Origin: Strongylocentrotus droebachiensis
Taxonomy: Eukaryota > Echinodermata > Echinoidea > Camarodonta > Strongylocentrotidae
Reading direction: 5' to 3'
NCBI GenBank assembly: GCA_035222895.1
Contig: JAVYIG010006536.1
Coordinates: forward strand, 52,330 to 116,329
DNA length: 64,000 nucleotides
The notes under the pieces are model-generated. The model saw nothing but the letters and a program-made list of their open reading frames with translations. It ran no database searches and was not told the DNA's origin. Positions 9,888 through 21,653 of this stretch are shown in pieces; position 1 is the first letter of the stretch; each line of letters begins with the position of its first letter. The position numbers and the translations under genes were made by a program.

Positions 9888-10199
9888 CCCCATGCTTCAC
9901 GCCGCCGAAAAGTTATGCGCTAATCTACAACCGTTGACCAGGTGGTGAGATAAAGGAGCGCATGAAATTTCAGGATTTTGAATTCCTACATCAGAAATGG
10001 TATCACAGCAACTGTTCGCTGTCCCTTTCAATGATTTGTCATCAATTGTTAAATGTGTAATGAGTAGAACAAGCGAACACAAACTTGTGTAATTTCATCC
10101 TTTTTCCAACTGAGTTACCACTCCTTTCTTTCACCTCCCTGATTACAGCTTCCTGATATTTCCGAAATAGTGCGCAAACATTTTTTTTTTAATATGAAG

Positions 10200-10640
10200 A
10201 GGCTCATATAGATTTTTGTTTTGAATAAAGGAATGATTAAAAGATGACATACAATTTATCTTCTAGGAGGATTATAATTGAAACCCTATAGTCTGATGCA
10301 GCTACGATGACGTAACTTATTTGAACGGCATAAGTCAAGAAGAGCGCATGCAATTTAATTTTTAAGAACCTTCCTTGCTTAAACATTTGATGACGTTTTG
10401 CTACATGCTGTAGAGTACCGCAGTGTTGTAACAAACTCATTTTTACATTAGATTAAAAATACATGTATTTGTTGCAAACTTCTAATGGTCAAGAGGATAA
10501 TATGAAAAGGAGGAAAGAGTAAAATGCGGCATGTGAACAATTTTTCAAATGAATATAGTTGTATAGCTTAAAATATTTGTATACATTTGCTCCGGAGGAA
10601 GACGCATGGCGTGAAAACAATGAGCGACATCAAAATACGT
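10200..10640. repeat. Block A of the receptor unit
   Basis: About 440 bases including TGCAGCTACGATGACGTAAC and TTGCTCCGGAGGAAGACGCA. Copies lie at 31815-32270, 36350-36740 and 47160-47560, each downstream of a receptor gene, so the block marks the ancestral repeat unit. No coding potential is apparent. Confidence 0.7.
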
Positions 10641-10990
10641 ATTGTTTATAATTATTTAATTAATAATAACAATACATGGGCCGGCTGGTTGTGCGTAATA
10701 TCACCACCACGAAAAAGCCAACAAACAAGCAAACATAGGCATTGGCTCAAATACAACGTAAAAGGCGCTATTTCGTTTTTGCAACGGCCGGTTCATATCA
10801 TCGAATATTTGTGGTGATACATGAATATATTAAAAATCCTTATATATTTATGGATATTTCAACCGTTTCTGAACCAATTTCGATCAAACAAAGATGATTT
10901 TGTAATGTAAATTGTATGTTCTTTCAAATTTGACTATCAGTTTTTCATTATCTCACAAAAAATTATTTTGTGTAGCCCTCTCCATCAAAA

Positions 10991-11400
10991 CTAACTATCC
11001 GTGTTTTAGGTATTTAATTACGGTTAGATGAGCATCCAGGGGCCCTCTTTAATATTATTGATGTGGTCCAGGGGGCAAAGACCCCGGAAGCTCAGAGGTT
11101 TTAATATTTAACTACGGTCAGATGAGCATCCAGGGGGCCGCCTTAGGGCCCTTGATGGGGTCCAGGGGACAGAGCCTCCGGAAGGTCTGGGGTTTTAGGC
11201 ATTTAATTACGGTCAGATGAGCATATTTTGATACCTCATTTGTAACATTGGCAGGTCACTTATTTTTTTCTTCTCTCTCTTTCTATCTTTTTCTCTGTAA
11301 AATACTTTTTCGAAAAGGGAGGGGGGCTCGAGCCCCCAAGCCCAGCCGTTCTGCAGACCCTGACATAAATGCTTCTAAATAAGCATATTTTTTGCCCGAC
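10991..11400. repeat. Tandem repeat of about 100 bp with GGTCCAGGGG core
   Basis: Three to four imperfect copies contain a TTTAATTACGGT-AGATGAGCAT motif followed by GGTCCAGGGG and CAGAGCC or CAAAGACC words. The same array with extra copies is at about 32960-33370. A C15 run at 11541-11555 follows. Confidence 0.6.
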
Positions 11401-11559
11401 TTTAAATTTGGGAATTTCTAATTTTTCAACATACGCATAAAAAGCTATGACTTACAAAAGAATTGAGAAAAAATACCGGAAAATCATGTCATTTCAGCAA
11501 CATTTGTAATTGTAAATCACTAGTATCGAATAAGGAATAACCCCCCCCCCCCCCCATCA

Positions 11560-11690
11560 GTACGCCTATTCAGAAAAAGGCAGAAGGTCCCATTGCTATA
11601 AGTCTTTGGTATGACTTGGCCGGGGTTCGAACCCACGACCTTTCATGAGGTGGGCGCTCTAACCACTGAGCCACCATCTATTAAACAGCA
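11560..11690 (-). mobile_element. tRNA-derived SINE
   Basis: On the - strand the sequence has a pol III A-box-like word (TGGCTCAGTGGTTAGAGCG) and a B box (GGTTCGAACCC) at tRNA-like spacing, then a non-tRNA tail. The paralogous 33.6-kb block lacks this segment. The missing cloverleaf beyond the tRNA-like head argues against a functional tRNA gene. Confidence 0.65.
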
Positions 11691-11994
11691 ACTCACCCCA
11701 GGGTATCTTTAAGATCAGACTAGATGAGAAATGGTGGTCAGAGCAATGTGAGTTAATTTGATTTAATATGACCAAAACCGTCCCAACCCTGTGCATGTGC
11801 AAATTAGCTCACTTTAGAACATAACCACTGAACCCTAAAGAAGTGACCGAGGATTACACGATCTACCTCTCCTCGTATCATGATGATGATGAGCGTGTGA
11901 CAAGCCCTTTTAGTGCAGCGGCTTTAATAGCAAGAAAATTGTGCACTTTTTGACAAAAGCATGAAACTTCTAGCATAGTTAGTTTAGACCATAA

Positions 11995-12640
11995 GATTTA
12001 TTTTCAGATGTGGAGGGAAGTCAGATTTGACCTCTGATGACCCTGAGAGGTCAAATCCAAAATGGCCGCCAGTCCGTATGGTCTAATGTACAAACACGCT
12101 TAACTTTTGAACCAAATAGTCCAGAAAAACGTTTAAGGTGTCATTTCCAACTAACTTGGGGATGCCAATTCATTTGGTAATACTTTTGAGATCGCCTGAA
12201 GTCAGGGTTTTGCATTTAGGTCAAGGTCAAGGTCAAAATTGACTTAAAATAGCAAGTTTTGAATGGTTACAAATGCGATTTGTCATTTGTTCTCAAATTT
12301 CTTAAGGAATGGTTCCCCTGCAGAGTCCTCCACCTTAACCCTTTTCAGTTAGTTTTTTTTCACAGTTTGATGTGACCTCCGATGACCATGAGAGGTCAAA
12401 TCCAAAATGGCCGCCAGTCCGCATGGCCAATGTACAAACGTGGTAACTTTTGAACCAAATAGTCTAGAAAACGTTCAAGGTGTCATTTCAAACTAACTTG
12501 GGGATGCCAATTCATTACGCAATACTTTGAGATCGCCAGAACTCAGGGATTTGCAATAAGGTCAAGTTCAAGGTCATATTAGGCCAACAAAAGTGATGTT
12601 TTCTTTTTTAAAATAAACTTTGCCTCTATTTTGACACTTA
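11995..12640. repeat. Left arm of the palindromic transposon: two tandem units
   Basis: Two units (period 345, measured from AATGGCCGCC at 12061 and 12406) each contain an AATGGCCGCC word, a TAACTTGGGGATGCCAATTC word and AGGTCA arrays (12218-12235 and, with one change, 12559-12576). The second unit is cut short near 12600. The same words occur inverted in the right arm. Confidence 0.85.
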
Positions 12641-13125
12641 AGGGGTCATTATTTAAAAAAATAAAATAAAAGACCCGTGTACCACCACTTTGACTATCCA
12701 GGGCCATATTTTATAGAGCTGCTTATCGGCTGGTTCTGTGCTTACGTATGAGTTTCTACTTCATAGCACTGCTAACCGTAAGCACACGAAAATGCATTAA
12801 CCTTACGCTGCTTACTGGACGAAAATTAATTTTGTAACAATGCAAATCCATTGTGAACGCACAAGGTGGACGCCTTGTTTTCTTGCTAACCAAATTTGTT
12901 TGCTACAGTAATAGCACGAAAATTTGATTACCGGTAAGCAGCTTTAAGAAATTGGGCCGTGAAGACCAAAAAAGCCATTCCAAATACGACCTAAAACCTG
13001 TTCATTACCCCATGAATTTAGCACTATCCACAACTTATGAATTATCCTAATGGTAACGATCAAAATCTAACAGTCTCCAGAACAAGAGCACAGTTCAGTG
13101 CATCCTTTCTTGCAGCGACAGTGGA

Positions 13126-14460
13126 TTATTCATGGCACAATTTTGATGCTTCCGGGAGAGTGATCCAAAGAGGCTGCCACCCAGTTGTTTCGTTTGTCCA
13201 GCCCAAGTCAGATGGCTCTGGCATCTCTGGATTCTTGGCCAATATCTGGTTCCAACAATTGGCCTGGTAGCAAGTGCGCTTGATGTGCTGCTTGAGTGCT
13301 GTCTGGGTTGGAGGAAAGTTCTCCAGGTTTCTAGACTTCTGTGCGAAGAGCTGTTTCCTGGCATCATTCACTACCATGCTCTCACTGGTTCGGTCGTTTC
13401 AGCACCACAAATCGCTCTGGCAGTAACATTGATCCTTCACTGACCTCCCTAGGCATGCACAGGAGTTCACTGAAGGAATCATTCACTTCTGGGAAAGACT
13501 TCTAAGTTTTTCCTCTGGATGCAGAAACAGTCTGACACCCGGTGAACGCATGAAAGATTGGGAGAGTCATACATTGTGTCGGACTCATGGTGGCAACCAT
13601 CATGATTTTGTGAAAAGCTATGTACCGAAAGCTTGATCTGACACCAAAAGCGATCCACAGCATCAGGAGCTGTCTTGCTGAATGAAGCCACAGCCAGTTC
13701 AACCGCATCAGTACCACCAGTACGTATGGTTATCCTTTTACACCCATGGGGCAAGGCCTGCCAAGTGTAACTCAGCAGGAGAGCAGAGTACTCCACTTCC
13801 ATCTGTTGCATATTATACAGTTCCTTGCCCTGTGGTAGAGGAAGATGAACGACATGACATGAAATCCAACAATTCGGGTTTGTTCTCATTGACTCGAAAG
13901 AAGTCCTTCCAGCTTTCTGGCAGCACAGTAGAAAGAGCCACCCTTTTCCTGGTGCCCTTTCCTGCCTTATTGAGGCTTTCAGGCTAGCAGGTAAGTATAC
14001 ACCCTAGCCAAGGTCGATACGGATGCTTTTCTCGAGTTGAGCAAATATGTATGGGGCAAACACTCTTGCTCCATACTCTTGAAATGTTCTTGATGTTCCA
14101 GGATTGAGCATTTGAACCGCAGCTTCACCATCAATAATTATTGCTTGGGCCACAGGTGCACTATTGTTTTCGAGCAGAAATGATTCCAGGCAGCGAAGTA
14201 GATCTGCTTTAACTCCAAACCGCATTTTCCTCCAGTTAACAAAGATGGCGGGGCTGCCTGGTTTTCATGAGAGAAGAAATTGTTCATATCTCTATCCCTT
14301 GTCTGACACGAGATGTACATCCTCAAAAAGAGACCACAGTCCCTCTTAAGTGCTGCAAGCTGTGCCTACTGTTTTAACATAACCTTCGCCGGCTGCCGAC
14401 TGAAAAATGGCAACTTGTTCGTATGAAGTGTTTGTGTGACAGGTGTCGTACACTGCCAAT
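13126..14460 (-). pseudogene. Broken gene of an uncharacterised transposon-associated metazoan family
   Basis: Read on the - strand, successive frames give, in order, SCQTRDRDMNNFFSHENQ (about 14310-14250), a part with LLRCLESFLL and AIIIDGEAAVQML (14225-14004), a part with FHAFTGCQTVSASRGK (13717-13502), and NDARKQLFAQKSRN with PPTQTALKQHIKR and WITLPEASKLCHE (13377-13126). I recognise this order from large uncharacterised proteins that are abundant in cnidarian and echinoderm genomes; no activity is established to my knowledge. At least three frame changes and internal losses break it here. Its place between the inverted arms suggests it is cargo or a mobility gene of the element. Confidence 0.6.
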
Positions 14461-14939
14461 GACTAGTAGGTATTGACTTTGTTCTAGAAATGGATTCCCC
14501 ATCTCTTTCAGTACTGTCAGAAGTTCCCATCCCTCAAGAATGCTGCCTGCACTCCAGGTTGCTGGTCATGGTGATGTTGTTTAGTGTTAGCAGAACCGTT
14601 ATTTTGCCTTATGGCCTGTTCCTCAAACTCGGTAGTGATCCTTTAAATTACTTAGCACCAAATAAAACACAAAGTACCTTAAAAAACATCTTACCAGTAT
14701 TATTGAGCAGTAATGAAAAGGAGCAGTTTTCCTGACTTGAATTGAGGTTTTTGCCGTATACTGCCTAGCTGCCCACTGACCATGCTATGCATATGGTCAG
14801 TTACAAGACAAATGGTTTGGTGCTATAATTAGTAACATAAACTAACTGATAGGGATTACGATGGAGACTATGCAGGGGAACCACTCTTACAGAAATTTGA
14901 TAACATTATATAGGGGGACAAATAAATGGAAAAACTGTA

Positions 14940-16300
14940 TGTAACCATTCAAAACTTGCTATTTTTTGTCAATTTTGACCTTGAACTTGACTTAATGCAA
15001 AGCCCTGAGTTCTGGCGTACTCAAAAGTATTCCCAAATGAATTGGCATCCCCAAGTTAGTTTGAAATGACACCTAAAACGTTTTTCTGGACTATTTAGTT
15101 CAAGAGTTATGCGTGTTTGTACAATTATTAGACCATGCGGCGGACTGGCGGCCATTTTCTATTTGACCTCTCAGGGTCATCAGAGGTCAAATCAAAATGT
15201 GAAATAAACTAACTGAAATGGATTAAGGTGGGGGACTATGCAGGGGAACCATTCCTAAAGAAATTTGAGAACACAGGGGAAACAAATGACAAATAAATGG
15301 GAAAACTTTTTGTAACCATTCAAAACTTGCTTTGTTTTAGTCAATTTTTACCTTGACCTTGACCTAAATGCTAAGCTCTGAGTTTTGCGATCCCAAAAGT
15401 ATTACCAAATGAATTGGCATCCCCAAGTTAGTTTGAAATGACACCTTAAACGTTTTTCTGGACTATTTGGTTCAAAAGTTAAGCGTGTTTGTACATTAGA
15501 CCATGCGGACTGGCGGCCATTTTTTATTTGACCTCTCAGGGTCATCAGAGGTCAAATCAAAATGTTGAATAAACTAACTGAAAGGGAATAAGGTGGGGGA
15601 ATATGAAGGGGGACCATTCCTAAAGAAATTTGAGAACACAGGGGAGAACAAATGACAAATAAATGGGAAAACTTTTTGTAACCATTCAAAACTTGCTATT
15701 TTTTGGTCAATTTCGACCTTGACCTTGACCTAAATGCAACACTCTGAGTTTTGCGATCCCAAAAGTATTACCAAATGAATTGGCATCCCCAATTTAGTTG
15801 GAAATGACACCTTAAACGTTTTTCTAGACTATTTGGTTCAAAAGTTACCGCGTTTGTACATTAGACCATGCGGACTGGCGGCCATTTTGGATTTGACCTT
15901 TCAGGGTCATCAGAGGTCAAAACAAAATGTGAAATAAACTACCTGAAAAGGATTAAGGTGGAGGACTATGCAGGGGAACCATTCCTAAATATATTTGAGA
16001 ACAAATGACAAATCGCATTTGTAACCATTCAAAACTTGCTATTTTAAGTCAATTTTGACCTTGACCTTGACCTAAATGCAAAACCCTGAGTTCAGGCGAT
16101 CTCAAAAGTATTACCAAATGAATTGGCATCCCCAAGTTAGTTGGAAATGACACCTTAAACGTTTTTCTGGACTATTTGGTTCAAAAGTTAAGCGTGTTTG
16201 TACATTAGACCATATACGGACTGGCGGCCATTTTGGATTTGACCTCTCAGGGTCATCAGAGGTCAAATCTGACTTCCCTCCACATCTGAAATAAATCTTA
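14940..16300. repeat. Right arm of the palindromic transposon: four tandem units
   Basis: Four units are marked by GGCGGCCATTTT at 15147, 15512, 15877 and 16223 (spacings 365, 365, 346). Each carries GACCTTGACCTTGACC or a variant and TGACCTCTCAGGGTCA followed by TCAGAGGTCA. They are inverted copies of the left-arm units. The extra two units compared with the left arm suggest expansion by slippage or unequal exchange. Confidence 0.85.
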
Positions 16301-16392
16301 TGGTCTAAACTAACTATGCTAGAAGTTTCATGCTTTTGTCAAAAAGTGCACAATTTTCATTATATTGGGAGCTTATCCGCTGTACTATTTGT

Positions 16393-17042
16393 GCAATTTA
16401 AGAAAGGCATCCTCACTAATCAGTACCACCACTTCAAGATAATCGTTAAGAGACTTTAGATCATTAGCACAGATTATATAGGATCATTATAGGATTATTG
16501 CCATGGCCAAAGCCATGACTGTTACATCTCACACTAACAATTAGTTTGAGGTGGATTTTGAAGACAATGGAAGAGAAAGAGAAGTCCGATTGATGGATCC
16601 CCTTTGGTTTGTTGGTGTTGCGTTAATCGATATATCTTACGGATACGGATGAACTCCCGTCGGGAGTAATTTTAACCGAATTAAGCTCCCATTAGTCTGA
16701 AAGGCATCGTTTAAGAATGTTAAATCTGATATGCATGGCCCTACGTGTTAACAGAGTCTTTAATATGGTGTAATATTGAAGGCCTACAAAAAAGTGCGCC
16801 TCAAAATGGTCATGAAGTCGTGCCTTAAAAAACTAAAAATCTTTGAGTGACAGGTGTTACCATATTCTCCAAAAGTCCGTGAAAAACACAAAACAGATCA
16901 TATATACTCAAAATTGAGTATAAATACACAGGAAAAACTACTTAAAGATGACATATATGTATATAAAACAAATTTAAATAGAAAGCTAGCGCATCAAATA
17001 AAAATAACAAGCATAAATATATATGACATAAAAGTTTCATAT
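16393..17042. other. No gene seen
   Basis: Unique AT-rich DNA between the palindromic transposon and the unit-2 block. The frame at 16854-17048 is low-complexity Lys/Ile-rich and without a recognisable domain. Confidence 0.5.
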
Positions 17043-18348
17043 GAATAAATTAGAAAGAACAAAATCAAGTAAGAAGCTAACATATTAAATGAAAATAACT
17101 GTGCTGCAACATAGTTTTGAATATCTGTCGGTAAACTGTCCATGTTAGCCAGAAAACGGTTAAATTCTGATTGGAGTATATTAAAATGTCCTCTTGTTTG
17201 GCTGAATGCAAGGAAGGAATTATGAAAAACGTTTTGTTTCCTTCTGTTTCCGCTCTTGCCTTTCCAAGCTGAAGAGTATTAAAGAGCTGGTGCAAGAGTC
17301 ATCTCCATGTGTGGCGGGTTCCGACCCCCCCCCCCCCCGACCCCCCCCCCCCCAAAAAAAAACAAACATTACCATCTTCAGTACTCCCCTCTCATTTTGA
17401 AATATTGCCTCCTCCACTAGAATAAAAGGAAAGTTTAGTATTTACTAACGAAGCAATAAACGCGATAGAGATAATATCAGTGGAAGTGAAAAAATTAAGA
17501 TAAAAACATGGTCCATGATAACAAAATATGTTTATGACTTATGATAGAGTCAAAGAATTTGTTTTGCCCCAAACAGACGATATGAAACGTGTATCTTCTC
17601 CCTCCTTTTAGCTTGTCACCTCCTCTTTCTCCGTACTCTCCCTTCTCTCTATAAACCTCTTTCCTCACCCTTTGCTCTATGAAGCTCTCTTTCCCTCGCC
17701 AACCAACCTCCCCTTCTGTCCAAGCCAGGCCCCCAGTCTTCTCCGAAGCCACTCTCCCCCTTCCTTCTGCCAAACTCTCTATTGAACAACATATATTGTG
17801 AATTTTACATCAGAAGCGCAATTTGATTTATTTTACATTGTCAACAACTTAAATTATATCCCTATCGCACTTCAAAATGCTCAAGGGGTTACAATTTTAC
17901 AATACTTGTTTAGGATTACAATTTTTTGAAATGACCGTTTAGGGTGTGAGTTCGGGTAAAAAAACGAGATATCCTCATTTAGGGTGTATTTTGGTTTCAG
18001 ATGAAGAGGTGTCTGGAAAAACCAGTGGTCACGCATGCTTACAGTATGACTGAGACCCCCCGCGGGTACATTGAACAGGCTTCTCGGCTTATATGCTCAT
18101 GCGCAGCCTGGGTCCTTCCAATATTCGGTTACGTCATGACTAGTTTCAATGACACGTACTTGTCATGAGTGGTCGTTAAAAGCCCATTCGGGTACATCAA
18201 AGCAGATAATGGATGGCCAAGACTCTCACAAACTAGAGTGGTTTTCTAATAAGAGTAGCTATTATTACAAGGCTGTGTTATTATACTTCGTCCAAAGAGG
18301 AATACTTTGATTTTTGCTATAATATCCATCAGTCGTTGAGGTGGCGAG
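17043..18348 (+). promoter_or_regulatory. 5' region of receptor unit 2
   Basis: Paralogous to 1-473 plus 2140-3149 of unit 1, without the transposon nest. It holds C runs (17325-17338, 17341-17353), a CT-rich tract (17595-17790), and the TTACGTCATGACTAG motif near 18129-18143. No gene is seen in it. Confidence 0.55.
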
Positions 18349-18355
18349 TATAAAG
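18349..18355 (+). promoter_or_regulatory. TATA-like box of receptor 2
   Basis: TATAAAG, 52 bases before the ATG, in the same context (GGCGAG-TATAAAG-TAACCAG) as at 3150-3156. In units 4 and 5 the same place reads GTGTAGTATCAACCAG, so the box is lost. Confidence 0.45.
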
Positions 18356-18406
18356 TAACCAGCGAGAGAGCCAGACGTCTTAATTTCGATCTTGTTGGAA
18401 CACAAG

Positions 18407-19567
18407 ATGGAGCATTACGGTGGCGTCTTGGTGGCTTTTCACGTCGTGCTGATGGCGGTGGGTATACCGGGAAACCTCCTGGTTGTTCTCGTCACGGCGA
18501 GTCGCACTCCCAAAAAGAGCGTTCACGTTTTCGTCATCGCTCTCGCTGTCGCCGACCTCCTTGCCTGCTGTCTCATGCCGTTCAGTATCCATTACTGGCT
18601 GACCGTCAACAATCAACAATCCACCATCTTGTGCAAAATCCATATCTTCACCAACTTCGTCAGTGTTTTCACCTCCATGTTCCTCACCAACGCTGTGGCC
18701 TTTGATCGCTACTTCGCAGTTTGTTATCCTCTGAAGACAATCTTTAACTTACCACGATCCTTCAAGGTCTGTGTGGGATGTTTCGTGAGTGCCTTTGTCT
18801 GTAGCCTGCCATCCGTTTTTGCTTTTAATATCCGCAGCTATGGGCCTTCGGTGTCTACCTGCGCGCCAACGGCCAACCAGTGGCCCATAAAAGGCATCTA
18901 CGGCATAATTGTCTTCGCCTTTTTGCTGACCACTGCTGTACTGATCATACTCTACCTGCAAATGTGCATCATGGTTCGGCGCCAGGCACATTTCAGAGCC
19001 CGTGTGGCACCTACTCCTAATCCCGCACTCATGCACGATACAGCCCCTCCAAATGATATCAAAACTATATCTGATAAGGTTCCCGTGGCGAGCAGCTCGA
19101 CCAACAGACCCATCGAGGACTACAAGGTTCCAGAATCATCTTCCATGCATCGTTCACTTGGTCCCCACCTAGCAGTCCCTGTGAAACATGCATGGTCCAA
19201 GAGTTCGTACAAATCTGAACGCACACTTCGGCCGCTCCCTGAGAAAACGGAGCGACAGAACCGCAAAGCTGTTGTTGCTGGGGCTGTGGCAAATGGAATG
19301 AAGAATAAGACAACGAAGATGCTGATTTTGTCTACGGTCGTCTTTATCGCGTCCTGGCTACCGAACATCATCATCAAAGCCTTTCCCTGGACATTTTTGC
19401 AGTCCCATCCTGCCGTACAAATCACAAAAAGAAGTTTTGAATTTCTGTTCCTCATTAATCACGCTGTCAATCCTTTCCTTTACAATTTAGTCAACAAACG
19501 CTTTCGAAGGCTCTGTGCAGAGAAAATCAACACACTTCGAAGAAAATTCACTGATTACATGGGTTGA
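18407..19567 (+). CDS. Rhodopsin-like (class A) GPCR, tandem copy 2
   Basis: An intact single exon of 386 residues, close to copy 1. All landmarks are kept: GN in TM1, ADLL in TM2, C76, DRY, loop Cys, SWLP in TM6 and NPFLY (Leu for Val) in TM7. Differences from copy 1 concentrate in the second extracellular loop (FNIRSYG, QWPIKGIYG), the third inner loop and the third extracellular loop, which is shortened to PWTFLQSHP. The last point fits divergence in ligand contact regions, an inference. The start is the shared ATG at 18407; the frame opens 15 bases upstream only at TTG. Promoter and leader are nearly those of copy 1. Confidence 0.93.
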   Translation: MEHYGGVLVAFHVVLMAVGIPGNLLVVLVTASRTPKKSVHVFVIALAVADLLACCLMPFSIHYWLTVNNQQSTILCKIHIFTNFVSVFTSMFLTNAVAFDRYFAVCYPLKTIFNLPRSFKVCVGCFVSAFVCSLPSVFAFNIRSYGPSVSTCAPTANQWPIKGIYGIIVFAFLLTTAVLIILYLQMCIMVRRQAHFRARVAPTPNPALMHDTAPPNDIKTISDKVPVASSSTNRPIEDYKVPESSSMHRSLGPHLAVPVKHAWSKSSYKSERTLRPLPEKTERQNRKAVVAGAVANGMKNKTTKMLILSTVVFIASWLPNIIIKAFPWTFLQSHPAVQITKRSFEFLFLINHAVNPFLYNLVNKRFRRLCAEKINTLRRKFTDYMG

Positions 19568-20390
19568 GGAGTACCATTTAAATTTGCAAGGAAATTCATT
19601 GAGACATATTTTAAACATGATGTATTTAGACTTTGTTCGATTTCCTCTGTATTGGTAACCTTTAGTTAGTACAGGGCCTCTCAGTGAAACAGTTTTAATA
19701 CTGAGAGAGCTACCCTGTTTAACGGCTAAGTCAACTCCAAATATATCTTACTTTCAATAGATACAGAAAAACAGGAGAAACAGAGCAAACAAAGTTTGAG
19801 GAAAATCGGATCACTTAAATATTAAGGAAGTTATGATTTCTTTTAAATTATGAAAAACCAAGGAAAAATGAAAATTGGTACACAAATTGCCGAATCGATT
19901 ATCAGTGTTTATATATCAATTGCTTTAAGCTCTGTTGTCATTAACATCTTCATTGACTTTTTGTAATGTAAACTTGCCCTCTGGGAAAGTATGTGAGTGT
20001 GAGTGTGTGTGTGTGTGCGTGTGCGTGTTTATGGGTGCATGAGTGAGTGCCTGTTTTGTAGTTTTAAGATGATATTATATATTATATTGTTGCTTTTACT
20101 CTGTTAATCTTTCATATTTTTATCCCATAAATTTCCCTTTTTATCGCCAAGAACTTGATTTCCCCATGCCTTTGCACAGGTGATGTGATTCGTATCATAT
20201 TGCATGCATGACATTTCACAGTCTTTTATGAAATTTGAAAAATTGATACTATTTTCGGAATACTGCATATTCATAATTATCAATTTTCATATAAATAGTT
20301 TATTAAAATCCACATTTTTCATGATCCAAAAGATTTAAAAAAAAACCTTCTTTATTAGTGCATCCTCACGAAAACATATTACTATCAATA
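19568..20390 (+). other. 3' flank of receptor 2, with conserved hairpin and TG microsatellite
   Basis: The flank is shared with the other receptors up to about 19880. At about 19675-19725, ACAGGGCCTCTCAG and CTGAGAGAGCTACCCTGT form an imperfect stem-loop found also after copies 3-5. A TG/GTGC microsatellite lies at about 19993-20030. No gene is seen in the remainder. Confidence 0.6.
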
Positions 20391-21025
20391 CCGTGTGAGT
20401 CAAAAAAAAAGTTTACACCTAGAAAATTTCTAATTATTTTAAAAATCATCTATGAACAGTAAATTATTATACATCTTATGAAAGAGTGTTTTATCCCAAA
20501 TCATTTGGTACCATTTTTGTGTGGTACGTGTTCACGCTTGGTGGCATTGTTTGCGAGAGTGCAAAAATCGACTTGCGCCAAAGTGATGCCTACAGTATGT
20601 ATTATGTTGGGATTAGCAGAGTGAGAGAATGAATTGAATGTATCAAATGAAATGCATTGCATATGTTTTTTGCAAAGGGCAAAGTCACACACACCCATAC
20701 ACACGCGCACAAATGGTCGTTGATATATGATATTCGATATTTTATATGTGTGGCATGATTAATTTTGTTAGGGATGTTATTTGGATCTGCAAAGACCGAA
20801 TTAATACCAAAATCCCAATTGTTTTATTCAAACTTCACATAGGCAACTTTGGCGCAAGTCGATTTTTGCACTCTCGCAAAGAATGTCTTCTGTTTATCCA
20901 AGCGTGAACACAAATGATTTGGGATAAAACACTCTTTCATAAGACAATAACAATTTAATGTTCATGGATGATTTTTTAAATAATTAGCAATTTTCTAGGT
21001 GTAAACTTTTTTTTGACTCACACTG
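20391..21025. mobile_element. Tc1/mariner-like MITE, 635 bp
   Basis: The ends are inverted repeats beginning CCGTGTGAGTCAAAAAAAA on the left and finishing TTTTTTTTGACTCACACTG on the right, flanked by TA (20389-20390; 21026-21027). The arms pair over roughly 180 bases, including TTTATCCCAAATCATTTG and GCAAAAATCGACTTGCGCCA. No transposase is encoded. Short related ends occur near 43845 and 51730. Confidence 0.75.
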
Positions 21026-21027
21026 TA

Positions 21028-21653
21028 TAGGCCTAGACCTAACTTGGATACTGCATGGTGAGAGGTAATACGGTTTTTAGGGGGAAATGGAAAATTTGTA
21101 TATAAAGAAAACAACTAGAGGATAGTGAGGCAGTTACGTCACAGACTCACGAGTGAGTTGCAAATTTATCTTGTGATTTTCAAAGTTGTTCTTGTCATTA
21201 AAAATTCATAACTTTCCACTTATTAGTAGGGTGATCACACTGCCTGTGCACACAGTCTGCCCCGCGAACACACACACAAAACAGCAGTCAGTTGGTAAAA
21301 ATAGCAATTTTTGTAAATTTATTTATAAAAAAAACTAAACAATATTTTTAAATTTTTATTTCACATATATTTCAAGCATACCTTTAACTACAATTCTGTG
21401 TAGTTTCATTGTTATAGGCGTATGGGATATATGTTAAATTATTTAATTAGAATATTGTCTTTTCAGCCATGTGTGACATGGCCCGCTGATCGCCATTGAC
21501 TCGCGCTGCTATTCTGCGTGGTGAAAATGCACCTCAATGTATAAAAATCCCCTACAAAAATGCAATATCCTCATGTGTTTCACTCATTGAATCTATTTGT
21601 TATTTACACTCGAGGTAGCCACAACTGTACACAATTATTTGTTTTGAAGATTC
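21028..21653. other. No gene seen
   Basis: AT-rich unique sequence between a MITE and a LINE fragment; no frame, RNA gene or clear repeat was recognised. Confidence 0.5.

Larger units (their letters stand above)
9279..10990. repeat. Segmental duplication block, paralogous to 30470-32600
   Basis: Long near-identical sequence is shared with 30470-32600, except for about 450 bases at 31280-31722 present only there. At its left edge, 9282-9395 is an imperfect palindrome around ATTTATCCCTAGA and its complement, present in both copies. The block holds conserved short frames (9693-9887) and block A (10200-10640), which also occurs after receptors 3 and 4. No complete gene is seen. Confidence 0.8.
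11918..16392. mobile_element. 4.5-kb palindromic transposon with tandem-repeat arms and an internal gene remnant
   Basis: The outermost bases are inverted (AGTGCAGCGG at about 11918; CCGCTGTACT at about 16378-16388). Next come inverted AAAATTGTGCACTTTTTGAC and GCATGAAACTTCTAGCATAG. The arms consist of tandem units of 345-365 bp: about two in the left arm and four in the right. Between the arms, on the - strand, lies a broken gene of an uncharacterised metazoan family (13126-14460). Long arms made of internal tandem repeats recall Foldback/Galileo and sea urchin TU elements, but the units and gene are not recognised as any of these. Exact ends and target duplication are uncertain (TA or TTT possible). 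Confidence 0.7.

Noticed and set aside
11605-11685. tRNA gene on the - strand
   Set aside because: tRNA-like boxes but no complete cloverleaf end, followed by SINE-like tail.
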